Positions 15,513-24,374 of a DNA stretch of 64,000 nt are shown here, piece after piece (position 1 is the stretch's first letter; every line of letters begins with the position of its first letter). Source of the stretch: a candidate division Hyd24-12 bacterium UBA6080 (GTDB taxonomy: Bacteria; Fermentibacterota; Fermentibacteria; Fermentibacterales; JCC-6); NCBI GenBank assembly GCA_002436025.1, contig DIXM01000008.1, positions 87,564 to 151,563 of the forward strand, written 5' to 3'. A program made the position numbers and the translations under genes. Below the pieces are notes generated by a model. That model made no database searches, was not told the DNA's origin, and was given only the letters and a program-made list of their open reading frames with translations.

Positions 15513-16913
15513 CTAGCCGCTCCAGTCGTTCTGGAGCACGGCCTTGATGTCTGCCCCGAGCTGCCCCATGCGTATGTCCCTTATCAGGCGGCGCAGCATG
15601 TACGACGGCCTGAAGTAGAACTTTCGGTGAAAGGCCGCGTAGAACTTCTGTATCGTGTCCCAGTCAAGGTTCTCGTGCTTCCAGACTTCAGTGGTGCAGT
15701 GGAAGTTGTACTTGTCCCAGTCGCGCGAGAGTATCCTGCCCTCCCTCTCGATGAGCGTGAAAAGCGGCGAGGAGGGGAACGGAAGTGTCATGGAGGCCTT
15801 GGCGTAGGTGAGGGGGAGGTCGCAGGCGAACCTGAGGGTCCGCTTCATGGTATCCACGGTGTCTCCCGGCAGGCCCAGCATGAAGAACCCCACGGTCTCA
15901 AGCCCCTCTTCGTGGGCCATGACCACGGCGTTCCTCACGGTGTCGGGGTCCTGGTGCTTGTTCACCCGTGAGAGCACTTCCGGCACTCCGCTCTCTATTC
16001 CGAACGACACCTGGTAACAGCCGGCCTTCTTCGCGAGCCTGAAGAACTCGCGGTCTACGTCCTTGACGTTCACACCTGTGGGCAGGGCCCAGGGAGCAGT
16101 GAACCCGCGCTTCATGATGAGCTCAAGCGTCTCCTTGGCCCTGGGAAGGTTGGCGGTGAAGTTGTCATCCTTGAAGTGGATGTCACGGAAACCCAGGTCG
16201 AGCATCCTGAACATCTCGTCAACGACCCGCTCGGAGCTCTTGCTTCTGACCGAGTGGCCGAAGACCCGCTGACTGCAGTAGAGGCAGTGGTGGTTGCAGC
16301 CCCTGTTGGTCTCCATGTAGCCCACGGGGTTCTTCCTGCTCGCTATGTGGGGCGAGTGGTAGAAGCGAAGGTCGTGGAGCTGCCACGCGGGCAGCGGAAG
16401 GTCGTCGAGGTTCTCGATCAGTGGCCGGGGCGCGTTCATCACGAACTCCCCGTCCTTGAGGCGGGCCACTCCCGCAATCCCGCCCGGATCCTTCCCCGAG
16501 CAGATCTCACGCAGCGTGTTCTCGCCTTCGCCCATTACCACCAGGTCGAACTCGGTCTCGCGAAGGACCTGTTCGGGAAGCGTGTTGGCATGAATGCCGC
16601 CGCAGATGAGAACCGCTTCGGGCAGGACCTCCCGGGCCATCGCTGCAAGTTCCCGGGCCTCCCTGTAGAGGGGGGTCGTGAACGTCACCCCCACGAAGTC
16701 GGGCTTCCAGGAAGACAATGTGTCACGGTAGGCATCGAGGGGGCGCCCCTCGATCATGAGGTCGGAGATGCGAACCTCGTGGCCGTCCTCGAGCGCGGCG
16801 CCGGCCAGTGAGGCCAGTGTTATGAAGGGCGCGCTGGTTATTGCGACCCTGATCTTGCTCTTGTTGTACACTCCGATGGCGGAAGGCGGGTTCACAAGCA
16901 GGAGTCTTGCCAT
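15513..16913 (-). CDS. Cobalamin-binding-type radical SAM protein
   Basis: A 466-residue protein. Residues 1-150 form a B12-binding-like Rossmann domain (ARLLLVNPPS, VLICGGIHANTLPE, DLVVMGEGENTL). The radical SAM motif NRGCNHHCLYCSQ near residue 190 binds the 4Fe-4S cluster through CxxxCxxC. Then come ASMTLPFPSSP and a C-terminal helical part, the layout of the BchE/Mg-protoporphyrin cyclase-like superfamily that modifies lipids, pigments or antibiotics. ATG 16913 is preferred because the 72 upstream codons resemble nothing and run over the divergent promoter. Its stop abuts the FGE-like gene start directly. Substrate unknown. Confidence 0.82.
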   Translation of the reverse strand: MARLLLVNPPSAIGVYNKSKIRVAITSAPFITLASLAGAALEDGHEVRISDLMIEGRPLDAYRDTLSSWKPDFVGVTFTTPLYREARELAAMAREVLPEAVLICGGIHANTLPEQVLRETEFDLVVMGEGENTLREICSGKDPGGIAGVARLKDGEFVMNAPRPLIENLDDLPLPAWQLHDLRFYHSPHIASRKNPVGYMETNRGCNHHCLYCSQRVFGHSVRSKSSERVVDEMFRMLDLGFRDIHFKDDNFTANLPRAKETLELIMKRGFTAPWALPTGVNVKDVDREFFRLAKKAGCYQVSFGIESGVPEVLSRVNKHQDPDTVRNAVVMAHEEGLETVGFFMLGLPGDTVDTMKRTLRFACDLPLTYAKASMTLPFPSSPLFTLIEREGRILSRDWDKYNFHCTTEVWKHENLDWDTIQKFYAAFHRKFYFRPSYMLRRLIRDIRMGQLGADIKAVLQNDWSG

Positions 16914-17030
16914 TAAGGGACCCTTTCGAAAGACCATGGTTCGGGAACCGGTATGATAGAAGAAGTTGCGCTTCCGCGCCAGTTTTCTGAGCGGGTTTCC
17001 CGGGAGCGTTCCGGTGGTTATAGTCATCCC

Positions 17031-18002
17031 ATGAACAAGCAGATGATCCTCGCGGCCGTTCCGGCACTGAACGAAGAGGCAACGATCGCGGCCGTTCTCG
17101 CGGGCATTCCGCGGGAGATAGGCGGGCATCCCGTAGACGTGCTCGTTGTCGACGACGGCTCCAACGACCGCACGGCGGAACTCGCCCGGTCAGCGGGAGC
17201 CTTCGTTATCTCCCACGGAAGGAACATGGGACTTGGCGAGGCCTTCCGGACAATGCTGGGCTTCGCACGTGAGGGCGGATACCACTACCTTGCAACGATA
17301 GACGCAGACGGCCAGTTCGACCCCGGGCACCTCCCCGTGCTGGCAGCCCCTGTCTTGTCCGGACGGTTCGACTTCGCCACGGCCAGCCGTTTCGCCGACC
17401 CTTCGCTCACACCCCGCATGCCCCGGCTGAAGAGAACGGGCAACCGATGGGTGGCCCGCCTGGTCAGCCGCCTCAGCGGCATCAGCGTGAAGGACGCCAC
17501 GTGCGGCTTCAGGTTCTACGGACCCCGCTCGCTTGACAAGGTGTCATGCCTCTCCAGGTTCACCTACACGCAGGAAGTCGTGATCGACCTTGCCATGAAG
17601 GGCATGCGCATCAGCGAGGTTCCCCTGACCATCAAGGGGGAACGGGCTTCGGGGAAATCCCGGATAGCCGGCAACCTGTGGAGGTACGCGGTACTCTCCA
17701 CCGAAGCCATGTACTCGGTGGCCCACGGCCACTCCCCATGGCGGGTGTACGGCGGGCCGGCCCTTTTCCTTCTGGGGCTGGGAATCCTGATGGACCTTTT
17801 CGTCTTCGCCCACTGGCTCGCCACGGGAAAGGTTACACCCTTCGCAGGACTCGGCATCGGCGGGCTTTTCCTTATCACCTTCGGCATCCTCGTGCTGCTT
17901 TTCGCCTCGGTGGCCGACATAGGCAGCTCGAACAGGAAGCTTCTGGAAAGCCTTCTCGAGACCGAGACCAGGAACAGGCGGGAGCAGTCCCGGGAAGCTT
18001 AA
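17031..18002 (+). CDS. Family 2 glycosyltransferase (DPM1/polyprenyl-phosphate type) with TM tail
   Basis: A 323-residue enzyme that would transfer a sugar from a nucleotide to a polyprenyl phosphate. The GT2 start is ILAAVPALNEEATIAAVL, then VVDDGSNDRTAE and TIDADGQFDPGHL, which give the nucleotide- and metal-binding acids. Two C-terminal hydrophobic segments (ALFLLGLGILMDLFVF and LFLITFGILVLLFAS) anchor it in the membrane. The ATG at 17031 fits the family N-terminus; the frame is open 26 codons upstream into the divergent promoter region. Its product could feed the GT-C enzymes in this window, which use lipid-linked donors. Confidence 0.82.
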   Translation: MNKQMILAAVPALNEEATIAAVLAGIPREIGGHPVDVLVVDDGSNDRTAELARSAGAFVISHGRNMGLGEAFRTMLGFAREGGYHYLATIDADGQFDPGHLPVLAAPVLSGRFDFATASRFADPSLTPRMPRLKRTGNRWVARLVSRLSGISVKDATCGFRFYGPRSLDKVSCLSRFTYTQEVVIDLAMKGMRISEVPLTIKGERASGKSRIAGNLWRYAVLSTEAMYSVAHGHSPWRVYGGPALFLLGLGILMDLFVFAHWLATGKVTPFAGLGIGGLFLITFGILVLLFASVADIGSSNRKLLESLLETETRNRREQSREA

Positions 18003-18035
18003 GTGCCCGGAAGCCGGTTATGGGAAGGGCTTCCT

Positions 18036-19184
18036 TCAGTTATCGGAATCTGTCAGAAGCTCGGTCGCAGCGTGTTTAAGGGAAACCACTCTCACCTTTT
18101 CATGTACGCTGTAATCGTTGTCGCCCGGGTATATCACTGTTATCCGCTCAAGATCAAGATCGCTGAGGGCCGATCCCATCGATCGGGTGAGACCGGGTGC
18201 ATCAGCATGCTTGAACTCAATACCGTACAGCTTTCCATTGCGCTGGTAGACCAGATCAACCTCGGCACCGGAGTGGGTTGACCAGAAAAACACCTCTTCG
18301 CTTCTTCTGTCAAGCAGTCCAAGTGTTTCCTCGAGGGCAAACCCTTCCCATGATGCCCCTATTCTGGGATTTGACATGAGCTGGTCGAGGCTCCCGATTC
18401 CCATCAGTGCATGGAAGACACCGCTGTCGCGGATGTACAGTTTAGGTCGCCTGACGAGCCTCTTCGAGGTGTTGTTGAAGTACGGTAAAATGACTCTGAT
18501 CATGTAAGTGCCTTCAAGTATCTCAACATATCTCCGCACCGTCATGTCGGAGATGCCGAAGGCTCGACCGAGCTCGGAGAAGTTCAGGATCTGGCCGTGG
18601 TAGTGTGCCAGCATCATCCAGAAACGACGCAGGGTTCTGGCTGGTACCCTTATCCCAAGCTGGGGAACGTCCCTTTCAAGGTATGTCGTTATGTAGTTGT
18701 CCCGCCAGAGCATGCTGGATCTCTCGGAGTCGGCCAGAAAGGAGCGGGGCATGGTTCCCCTTATCCACAACCTCGTCAGACTTTCTGCGCCGACATCGGC
18801 CATCGAAAAACCTCCGAGGTGGTGGAAGCCAATCCGTCCCGCCAGCGACTCACTGCTCCCCATGACGAGGTCACGCGATGCGCTGCCCAGAATGAGATAC
18901 CTCTGGTTGTCTCTGGTATCTACAAGATGGCGGAGCAAAGGAAACAGCTCGGGCTTCCTCTGAATCTCGTCGATAACAACAAGGCCCTGGAGGTTCTCCA
19001 GAAGGAGTTGGGGATTCATGAATCCGGCTTCATCCCTTGGGTTCTCGAGGTCAAAGTAATGGGTGCCGTTCAACTCCCTGGATATGGTTGTCTTGCCGCA
19101 CTGACGGGCACCAAGAACCGCAGTCACCGGAAAGACGTCAAGCATCTCTCTGATTCGCTGGATGTCTTTGCTGCGGTTAACCAT
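18036..19184 (-). CDS. DUF4143-type AAA ATPase
   Basis: A 382-residue protein of the common prokaryotic ATP-binding family with a C-terminal DUF4143 domain. Walker A is VLGARQCGKTTISREL, Walker B is GLVVIDEIQRKPELF, and LILGSASRDLV is the sensor region. The C-terminal part has FWSTHSGAEVDLVY and LYGIEFKHADAPG, a nuclease-like core of the kind often seen in DUF4143 proteins. The start has GGAGGAG just upstream. It is monocistronic, convergent with the GT2 gene, and has a perfect inverted repeat upstream. The family is widespread and its function is not settled. Confidence 0.85.
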   Translation of the reverse strand: MVNRSKDIQRIREMLDVFPVTAVLGARQCGKTTISRELNGTHYFDLENPRDEAGFMNPQLLLENLQGLVVIDEIQRKPELFPLLRHLVDTRDNQRYLILGSASRDLVMGSSESLAGRIGFHHLGGFSMADVGAESLTRLWIRGTMPRSFLADSERSSMLWRDNYITTYLERDVPQLGIRVPARTLRRFWMMLAHYHGQILNFSELGRAFGISDMTVRRYVEILEGTYMIRVILPYFNNTSKRLVRRPKLYIRDSGVFHALMGIGSLDQLMSNPRIGASWEGFALEETLGLLDRRSEEVFFWSTHSGAEVDLVYQRNGKLYGIEFKHADAPGLTRSMGSALSDLDLERITVIYPGDNDYSVHEKVRVVSLKHAATELLTDSDN

Positions 19185-19218
19185 GGCTCCTCCTTCGACA
19201 TCGAGGACAATAGAGTAT

Positions 19219-19261
19219 TATCATTGAAATGTCAAGTTCTGCCTTTGAGATTTCAATGATA
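19219..19261 (-). promoter_or_regulatory. Perfect 12-bp inverted repeat upstream of the DUF4143 ATPase
   Basis: TATCATTGAAAT at 19219-19230 is exactly complementary to ATTTCAATGATA at 19250-19261, with a 19-base spacer. The left arm lies 35 bases upstream of the ATPase ATG. Position and symmetry suggest an operator with two half-sites about three helical turns apart. No adjacent T-run supports a terminator. Confidence 0.5.
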
Positions 19262-19284
19262 TCAGGCAGGTGTCGGGTCTGTGT

Positions 19285-19908
19285 CTAGTCCGCTCCGCCG
19301 AGGATGATCTTGATGCCACCAAAGGTGCATGCTTCAAGTCCCATTTCACACTCGAGGATCATGTATGGAACCATGTTGGACAACTCTCCTGTGGGGTCCG
19401 GGCTTCCACCGGGTGGAAAAAGGCAGTGCAGGTTCCGGGCGGGACCTGCCTCCCAGTTGTACACCCCCGCCTCGACCATACCGTCCGGATAGTGGATGTC
19501 TATGAGAAGGTTGTCCGTTCCATTGTAAAGGAAGGGCTGATCGAACTGGATCGTCATGGTGCTGCCGGCTCCCCCGTAAAGGGGAAGGGAATCGATGAAC
19601 ACAACCGTCTGGAGAGTCCCGGGGGTGAAGTTGTCTGCGAATGTCTCTGAAAGCTCATCGATAGTCACATGGGCCATCTTCATGGAGAAGTCGCAGGCCC
19701 AGCCGTATCCCCCGTTCGGGCGCACATAGGTAATGCTGTTCATCGTGCATGGAAACCCGATGTCCTCCTGATGCACCACCACCTGGCAGTGCTGAAGGCA
19801 GTCTCAGGTGTCGAAGGGCGAGGGGAAAACCGACTCCATTTCACCGATCTCCACGGTTCCGGCGGTAAGGGCCGCAAGGATGGTCAGGATCGGCAGAAGG
19901 CTTTTCAT
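19285..19908 (-). CDS. Secreted protein with in-frame TGA: candidate selenoprotein or nonsense pseudogene
   Basis: ATG 19908 follows GAAAGGTGAGCA and encodes a signal peptide (MKSLLPILTILAALTAG). The frame continues for 34 codons to VFPSPFDT, meets one TGA at 19806-19804, then continues in the same frame as DCLQHCQ to a stop at 19285, 207 codons in all. The downstream part has ITYVRPNGGYG and FLYNGTDNLLIDI, resembling beta-sandwich surface-protein domains, and has no signal peptide of its own. An 8-bp hairpin with loop AGGU begins 11 bases after the TGA. The options are selenocysteine insertion, a nonsense mutation or a base error. The frame being kept on both sides argues for one gene. Confidence 0.55.
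19773..19792 (-). promoter_or_regulatory. SECIS-like hairpin downstream of the in-frame TGA
   Basis: On the minus strand GCACTGCC pairs with GGTGGTGC (six Watson-Crick pairs, two G-U) around the loop AGGT. The loop starts 19 bases after the TGA. In E. coli fdhF the SECIS loop begins about 18 bases after the UGA and also carries the conserved GGU. The likeness is seen in sequence; function is inference. Confidence 0.4.
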
Positions 19909-20029
19909 TGCTCACCTTTCGCTTCCGGTTGCCATCACAATATCCGCTTTATGGAAGGGTGCGTAAACCGCCCGGCGTGTTTCGGAGAGAGACGGACCAG
20001 CTCCTGGAAACATCTTCCTCCATGGCGTT

Positions 20030-21427
20030 TCAGGATGAGGGCGGTCCGGAAAGGGTCATGAAGGAGGCCGCCGCGAACAGAAGAAACCCCGCTGCGGTAA
20101 AGACCAGCACCTTCTTCTCCTTCAATGCGCCCGCAGTGACGGCTGCGATCCCGACAGACGAGAAGATGATCATCAGCGGTTCAAACGGTATCCGATATCT
20201 TGGTTCGTACCGTATGAGGAATGATGTGATCAGAAGCGAGAGAAGGATGGTTCCCAAAGCGGCGCCGGCGGCGGCGTCATGCTTCCGGACAAGATACATC
20301 CCGCAGAGAATGAACGGCAGTGCAATGAAAAGGATCGGATTGACCCTTCCGCTCCTTTCCAGCGGAGAGAAAACCCTCAGAACGTCCTGGATGGATTCAA
20401 GCAGCACGCGTACCGGATGGTTCAGCGTGTACTCAAGACCCATACGGTAAAACTCCCTGTCGGCCTCGGTTTCCGAAAGACCCGTGAACCTGTCGATGGT
20501 CGCCTGGTTGTAAAAGAAGGCAAAATACCGGGGACAAATGTTGTATACCGGCATCATTCTGGAAACGTCCCCGCCTCTTTCAGCCAAGTCCCTCTGCTGG
20601 GCGAGGCTATTGGCCCTTATGAACTCTTCAGGGGGAGTTCCTGTGAATGAGGAAGCGACAAGGTCCCTGTGTCTGAAATCCCAGAAGTTCAGCCCCCCCG
20701 TGGTGGCAATGCAAGGCGAGCCGAACAGCTCCTGGTTTCTCATCATCCATGGAACCACTGGAATCACCGCCGTGATAAGGAGGACAACAGCGGAGGCAAG
20801 GCGGATACCGAACGCTTCCCTTCTCCTGGAAAGGATGGCTGCCCCCGCCAAAAGGCTCCATGCTGCCGCGTTGGGCCTGCACAGGGTCGCTGCCCCAAAG
20901 AGAAGACCGGCGCCGGCGTAGTGAAGAAGCCCCGGGGAAAGAACCTTTGTGGAATACCTGTGAAACGCTCCGTTCAGAAGCAGCAGACTGCAGACAAGGA
21001 GGAAGGTGAAGAGGGTTTCGGTCAGCAGCAGACCCGTCAATCCAAGCGCTGAAGGGTTGACCGATGCCAGAATGCCCGTAAGCAGCATTGATCTGCGTCC
21101 GGCTATCCGGTAAGCAAGAAGCGCCGAACCTGTAACTGCCAGGGCGTAAAGCACTGCCTGCAGAAGATAGACGGCGCGATAGCGCTCGCCGACGGCACGG
21201 AACACAAGGGAAACAACCGTTGGATACAGTGGAGGCCGGAAAGCGGTCGGATGGCCGGGACCGTTCGAAAAACCGTTGCCTTCAACGAGATTTCTTGCCA
21301 GCAGGGCGTAATGGGCAGCGTCCCAATGAAGAGAAGGGTGTTCAGAGAACCGCATTGCAGCGAATGAAGCAATCAAGGCGGACACGAGGAAAATGAGTAC
21401 CAGTGGTCGAAGCACCTCACGATCCAT
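20030..21427 (-). CDS. GT39/ArnT-like membrane glycosyltransferase
   Basis: A polytopic membrane protein of about 465 residues. The first periplasmic loop has HPSLHWDAAHYALLARNL, placing the conserved Asp of the dolichyl-phosphate-mannose mannosyltransferase family just after the first TM segment. TAFRPPLYPTVVSL follows, as in the PMT_2 domain. I chose ATG 21427, from which a TM segment follows at once. The frame is open to 21532, but those 35 residues are polar and lack a ribosome site. The gene stands alone on the minus strand, downstream of ackA's terminator. The donor is probably polyprenyl-phosphate-linked sugar. Confidence 0.75.
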   Translation of the reverse strand: MDREVLRPLVLIFLVSALIASFAAMRFSEHPSLHWDAAHYALLARNLVEGNGFSNGPGHPTAFRPPLYPTVVSLVFRAVGERYRAVYLLQAVLYALAVTGSALLAYRIAGRRSMLLTGILASVNPSALGLTGLLLTETLFTFLLVCSLLLLNGAFHRYSTKVLSPGLLHYAGAGLLFGAATLCRPNAAAWSLLAGAAILSRRREAFGIRLASAVVLLITAVIPVVPWMMRNQELFGSPCIATTGGLNFWDFRHRDLVASSFTGTPPEEFIRANSLAQQRDLAERGGDVSRMMPVYNICPRYFAFFYNQATIDRFTGLSETEADREFYRMGLEYTLNHPVRVLLESIQDVLRVFSPLERSGRVNPILFIALPFILCGMYLVRKHDAAAGAALGTILLSLLITSFLIRYEPRYRIPFEPLMIIFSSVGIAAVTAGALKEKKVLVFTAAGFLLFAAASFMTLSGPPSS

Positions 21428-21617
21428 TGCGGCACTCACGGTTTGATCCCTTGGATGGGTTGACTTCCCTTGCGATCCACCAGGTGAACAAGCTTCGAGA
21501 CCTTCACTTTTCGCAAAAATCGTCAGTTTCATGATTGATTGAATAATACCAAGGGCTGATCCAGCCAGTCAACGAGCCATGAGGCCTTACGGAACGATAG
21601 CCTCTTTCCTTTGCAGG

Positions 21618-21654
21618 AAAAGGCCGGGAGGAGTTTGATCACCCTCTCCCGGCC
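21618..21654 (-). terminator. Rho-independent terminator of ackA
   Basis: On the minus strand GGCCGGGAG pairs perfectly with CTCCCGGCC (plus-strand 21646-21654 and 21622-21630), and TTTT follows at once. It starts 28 bases after the ackA stop. Confidence 0.8.
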
Positions 21655-21681
21655 TCACTTTTCCGTTGATACAGGCAGGGA

Positions 21682-22878
21682 TCAGCCAGCCGTGACCCTC
21701 ACCGTCTCCCTGGCGATCATCAGTTCCTCGTTGGTGGGGATGACTAGCACCTTCACCCGGCTTGCCGCTGTGGAGATGATCTTTTCCTTGCCCCTCACCA
21801 GGTTGGCCACGGGGTCTATCTCGATGCCCAGGGCCTCCTGGTTGCCGCACACCATCTCCCTTATCTCGGGGCCGTTCTCGCCGATTCCGGCGGTGAACAC
21901 GATACCGTCCAGCCTTCCCAGGGTCGCAGCGTAGGCGCCTATGTACTTGCGCACCCTGTCGACGAACATGTCGAGGGCCAGTGTGGCCATCTCCTCGCCG
22001 CGTTTGAACGAGGCGTCCTCGATGTCGCGCATGTCGTTGGAAATGCCCGAGATACCCAGGACACCGCTCTCACGGTAGACCATCTTCATGACCTTCTCAA
22101 GTGGCCAGCCGTGCTTTTCCATGAGCTCAAAGATGGCGGCTGGGTCGATATCGCCGCAACGGGTACCCATCATGAGCCCGCAGAAGGTACCGAAACCAAG
22201 GCTGGTGTCGATACTGCGGCCGCCCTTCACCGCTGTGGCCGAGCAGCCGTTCCCGAGGTGGCATGTGATGAGGTTGAGCTCGGAAAGCGGCCGGTCCAGC
22301 ATTTCAGCCGCACGCTGGGACACGTACTGATGGCTGGTGCCGTGAAAGCCGTAACGGCGGATCCGGTATTTCTCGTAGATCTCGTAGGGAAGGGCGTAGA
22401 GGTAGTTCACCCGGGGCATGGTCTGGTGGAAGGCCGTGTCGAAGACGGCAACGTTGGGCACTCCCGGAAGCTTCTCCATGGCGGCCTCGATGCCCAGGAT
22501 GTTGGGCGGGTTGTGCAGGGGCGCCAGATCGCTGCACTCCCTGAGGCCCGCGAGGACCTCCTCGTCGATGAGAACGCTGCTGGTGAACTTCTCTCCCCCG
22601 TGGACCACCCTGTGGCCGCAGGCAAGGATCTGCTCGAGCGTGGTGACCGGCCCGTAGGCGGGGTCGGTTATCGTTTCCAGCAGGAGGTCGAGGCCCACTC
22701 CGTGGTCGGGTACGGGCTTTTCCTGCCTGACTTCGTGCGACCCGGCCTGAAACCTTAGAACACCGGTTTCCTCGCCTATCCTCTCCAGGAGCCCCTTGCC
22801 AAGCATTGCACCTGTTTCGCTCTCGAGAACCTGAAATTTAATGGAGGAACTACCGCTGTTTATCACAAGGATTTTCAT
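21682..22878 (-). CDS. ackA: Acetate kinase
   Basis: A 398-residue cytoplasmic enzyme that makes ATP and acetate from acetyl phosphate. The N-terminal phosphate motif is MKILVINSGSSSIKFQV; later VFDTAFHQTMP, RRYGFHGTSHQYV and HLGNGCSATAV carry the conserved acetate-kinase residues, and FTAGIGENGPEIR closes the active site. ATG 22878 matches the family start; the 29 codons upstream are not conserved. A clear terminator follows. No phosphotransacetylase is adjacent. It points to fermentative acetate formation. Confidence 0.95.
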   Translation of the reverse strand: MKILVINSGSSSIKFQVLESETGAMLGKGLLERIGEETGVLRFQAGSHEVRQEKPVPDHGVGLDLLLETITDPAYGPVTTLEQILACGHRVVHGGEKFTSSVLIDEEVLAGLRECSDLAPLHNPPNILGIEAAMEKLPGVPNVAVFDTAFHQTMPRVNYLYALPYEIYEKYRIRRYGFHGTSHQYVSQRAAEMLDRPLSELNLITCHLGNGCSATAVKGGRSIDTSLGFGTFCGLMMGTRCGDIDPAAIFELMEKHGWPLEKVMKMVYRESGVLGISGISNDMRDIEDASFKRGEEMATLALDMFVDRVRKYIGAYAATLGRLDGIVFTAGIGENGPEIREMVCGNQEALGIEIDPVANLVRGKEKIISTAASRVKVLVIPTNEELMIARETVRVTAG

Positions 22879-22936
22879 TCCAAGGCCTTTCAAAAGAGTG
22901 GAATGGAGTAAGAAAAGACACCCGAAAATACTTGGA

Positions 22937-24373
22937 TCAGACCCGTTCCGGCAAATCACCACCATCGACGGCCTGACCCGGCCTCACGGCCATCAATGCG
23001 AACAGCACTCCGAAAAGGATAGTGAACCGGTAATTGGTTACGGCCGACATGAAGAAGGACCCTGAAGCCATGGCGATCATGGAACCGAACACACCGAGAA
23101 GGACCGTTCTCCTTCCGGCATCACGCTCTCGAAAGGCCCGTCTGCCTGACTCGGCGATCCCGTGGGCAAAAAGAAGAACGAGGGCCAGAAGGCCGGGGAT
23201 CCCCGCGTTGAGAAGGATCTGGAAGTATGAGCTGTCCACGGTGCTGAAGGAAAGCTTCTGCATGTAGTCGAAGCGGAAGTAGGATATCTCGAAACCCTGA
23301 CCCTTGCCCAGCAGGAGCCCGACCGGGCTGTTCACCGATTTGAGAACCTCGACCCAGGACAGGGCCCGGGCAAGAAAGGTTGCGTCGGTGAGGTAGCTTC
23401 CCGTTTCAGAACCCGAGCGGGCGGCGATGTCCTGCATCTCCAGAAAGCCTGCGGCCTGAACCAGATACCCCGCCGTAAAGAAGAACAGGACTCCCAGTAC
23501 CGCGATGACGACAAGTGTTCTCAAGACCCTCCAGAAGCTTCGCCCCGTCGAAACGGTGTGAAGAACGAAGGCGGAAGCCATGCCCAACAGCATCCCGAAC
23601 CAGACCGACCGGGTCTGACTGAGGATCAGCCCGACCAGCATCATCACACCCGCCGGAAGCACCAGCGAAAGGCTCGCTCTGTCCCTCCGAACAAGCTGTC
23701 CGGTGAAAAGGAACATGAACCCCACGGCGATGGCGAACGCCTGCCTCGCCTGCACCCTTAGCCCGGTGCTTCTTTCGTACACGAACTCGTCGACCTTGAA
23801 ATAGCCCCTCAGAGCAATGTTGAGCCCCGCAAGCACACTGGCCGCGATCACCACCTTCACGATCTGGCCTGCGGCTTCCCTGTCGGTGGCGATAAGCCAT
23901 GCGGCGGGAAAGAAGCTGAGATAACCCGGAAGGGTCTTGAACATGAACATGGCGGTGCCGATGTCGTTGCCCGACGCCACCCCCCAGAACAGCGACACGA
24001 AGCAGACCGCAACGAAAAGGAGTATGAAGCGGGCCGTTGTGCCGGTTTTCACCCTTCCCCTGCCGTCCGGAAGGCAAAGTGCCCACAGCAGGAGGACCCA
24101 GAGGAAAAGAAAATCGTCAGGGCGCATTCTGACGGGTCCCACATAGAAGTTCGCAAGGTCGAGCTGTGTGAACTCGAGGGAGATCTGCACACCCAGAAGC
24201 AGTATCAGGGCTCTCTTTGGATGAAAGAGCGTTGTGGCCATCACGGGGATCGCGGCCAGGGCAAGGGCGACCTGTGGCAGGACATCGAGCAGAACGCCTG
24301 CGATGAGCGCAACCGCAACGACCCCGAGCCCGACCGTCAGGGCCCTGTCAGGGTGTGCGGCTGTTTCCGTCAA
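22937..24373 (-). CDS. O-antigen ligase/polymerase-like membrane protein
   Basis: A 478-residue polytopic membrane protein with ten or more hydrophobic segments, beginning after a short polar N-terminus. The central region has RSTGLRVQARQAFAIAVG and LILSQTRSVWFGMLLG, the latter typical of the Wzy_C/O-antigen ligase family. A large loop before the last segments contains FSTVDSSYFQILLNAGIPG. Such proteins polymerise or ligate lipid-linked oligosaccharides at the periplasmic face. The start lies 2 bases from the stop of the flavodiiron gene, so it may be read from the oxygen-defence operon, which is an odd functional pairing. Confidence 0.72.
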   Translation of the reverse strand: MTETAAHPDRALTVGLGVVAVALIAGVLLDVLPQVALALAAIPVMATTLFHPKRALILLLGVQISLEFTQLDLANFYVGPVRMRPDDFLFLWVLLLWALCLPDGRGRVKTGTTARFILLFVAVCFVSLFWGVASGNDIGTAMFMFKTLPGYLSFFPAAWLIATDREAAGQIVKVVIAASVLAGLNIALRGYFKVDEFVYERSTGLRVQARQAFAIAVGFMFLFTGQLVRRDRASLSLVLPAGVMMLVGLILSQTRSVWFGMLLGMASAFVLHTVSTGRSFWRVLRTLVVIAVLGVLFFFTAGYLVQAAGFLEMQDIAARSGSETGSYLTDATFLARALSWVEVLKSVNSPVGLLLGKGQGFEISYFRFDYMQKLSFSTVDSSYFQILLNAGIPGLLALVLLFAHGIAESGRRAFRERDAGRRTVLLGVFGSMIAMASGSFFMSAVTNYRFTILFGVLFALMAVRPGQAVDGGDLPERV

Positions 24374-24374
24374 A

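Noticed and set aside
19285..19782. A stand-alone 165-residue gene starting at GTG 19782
   Set aside because: It would lack a signal peptide although its domain looks extracytoplasmic; an in-frame signal peptide with a good ribosome site lies just upstream across one TGA.
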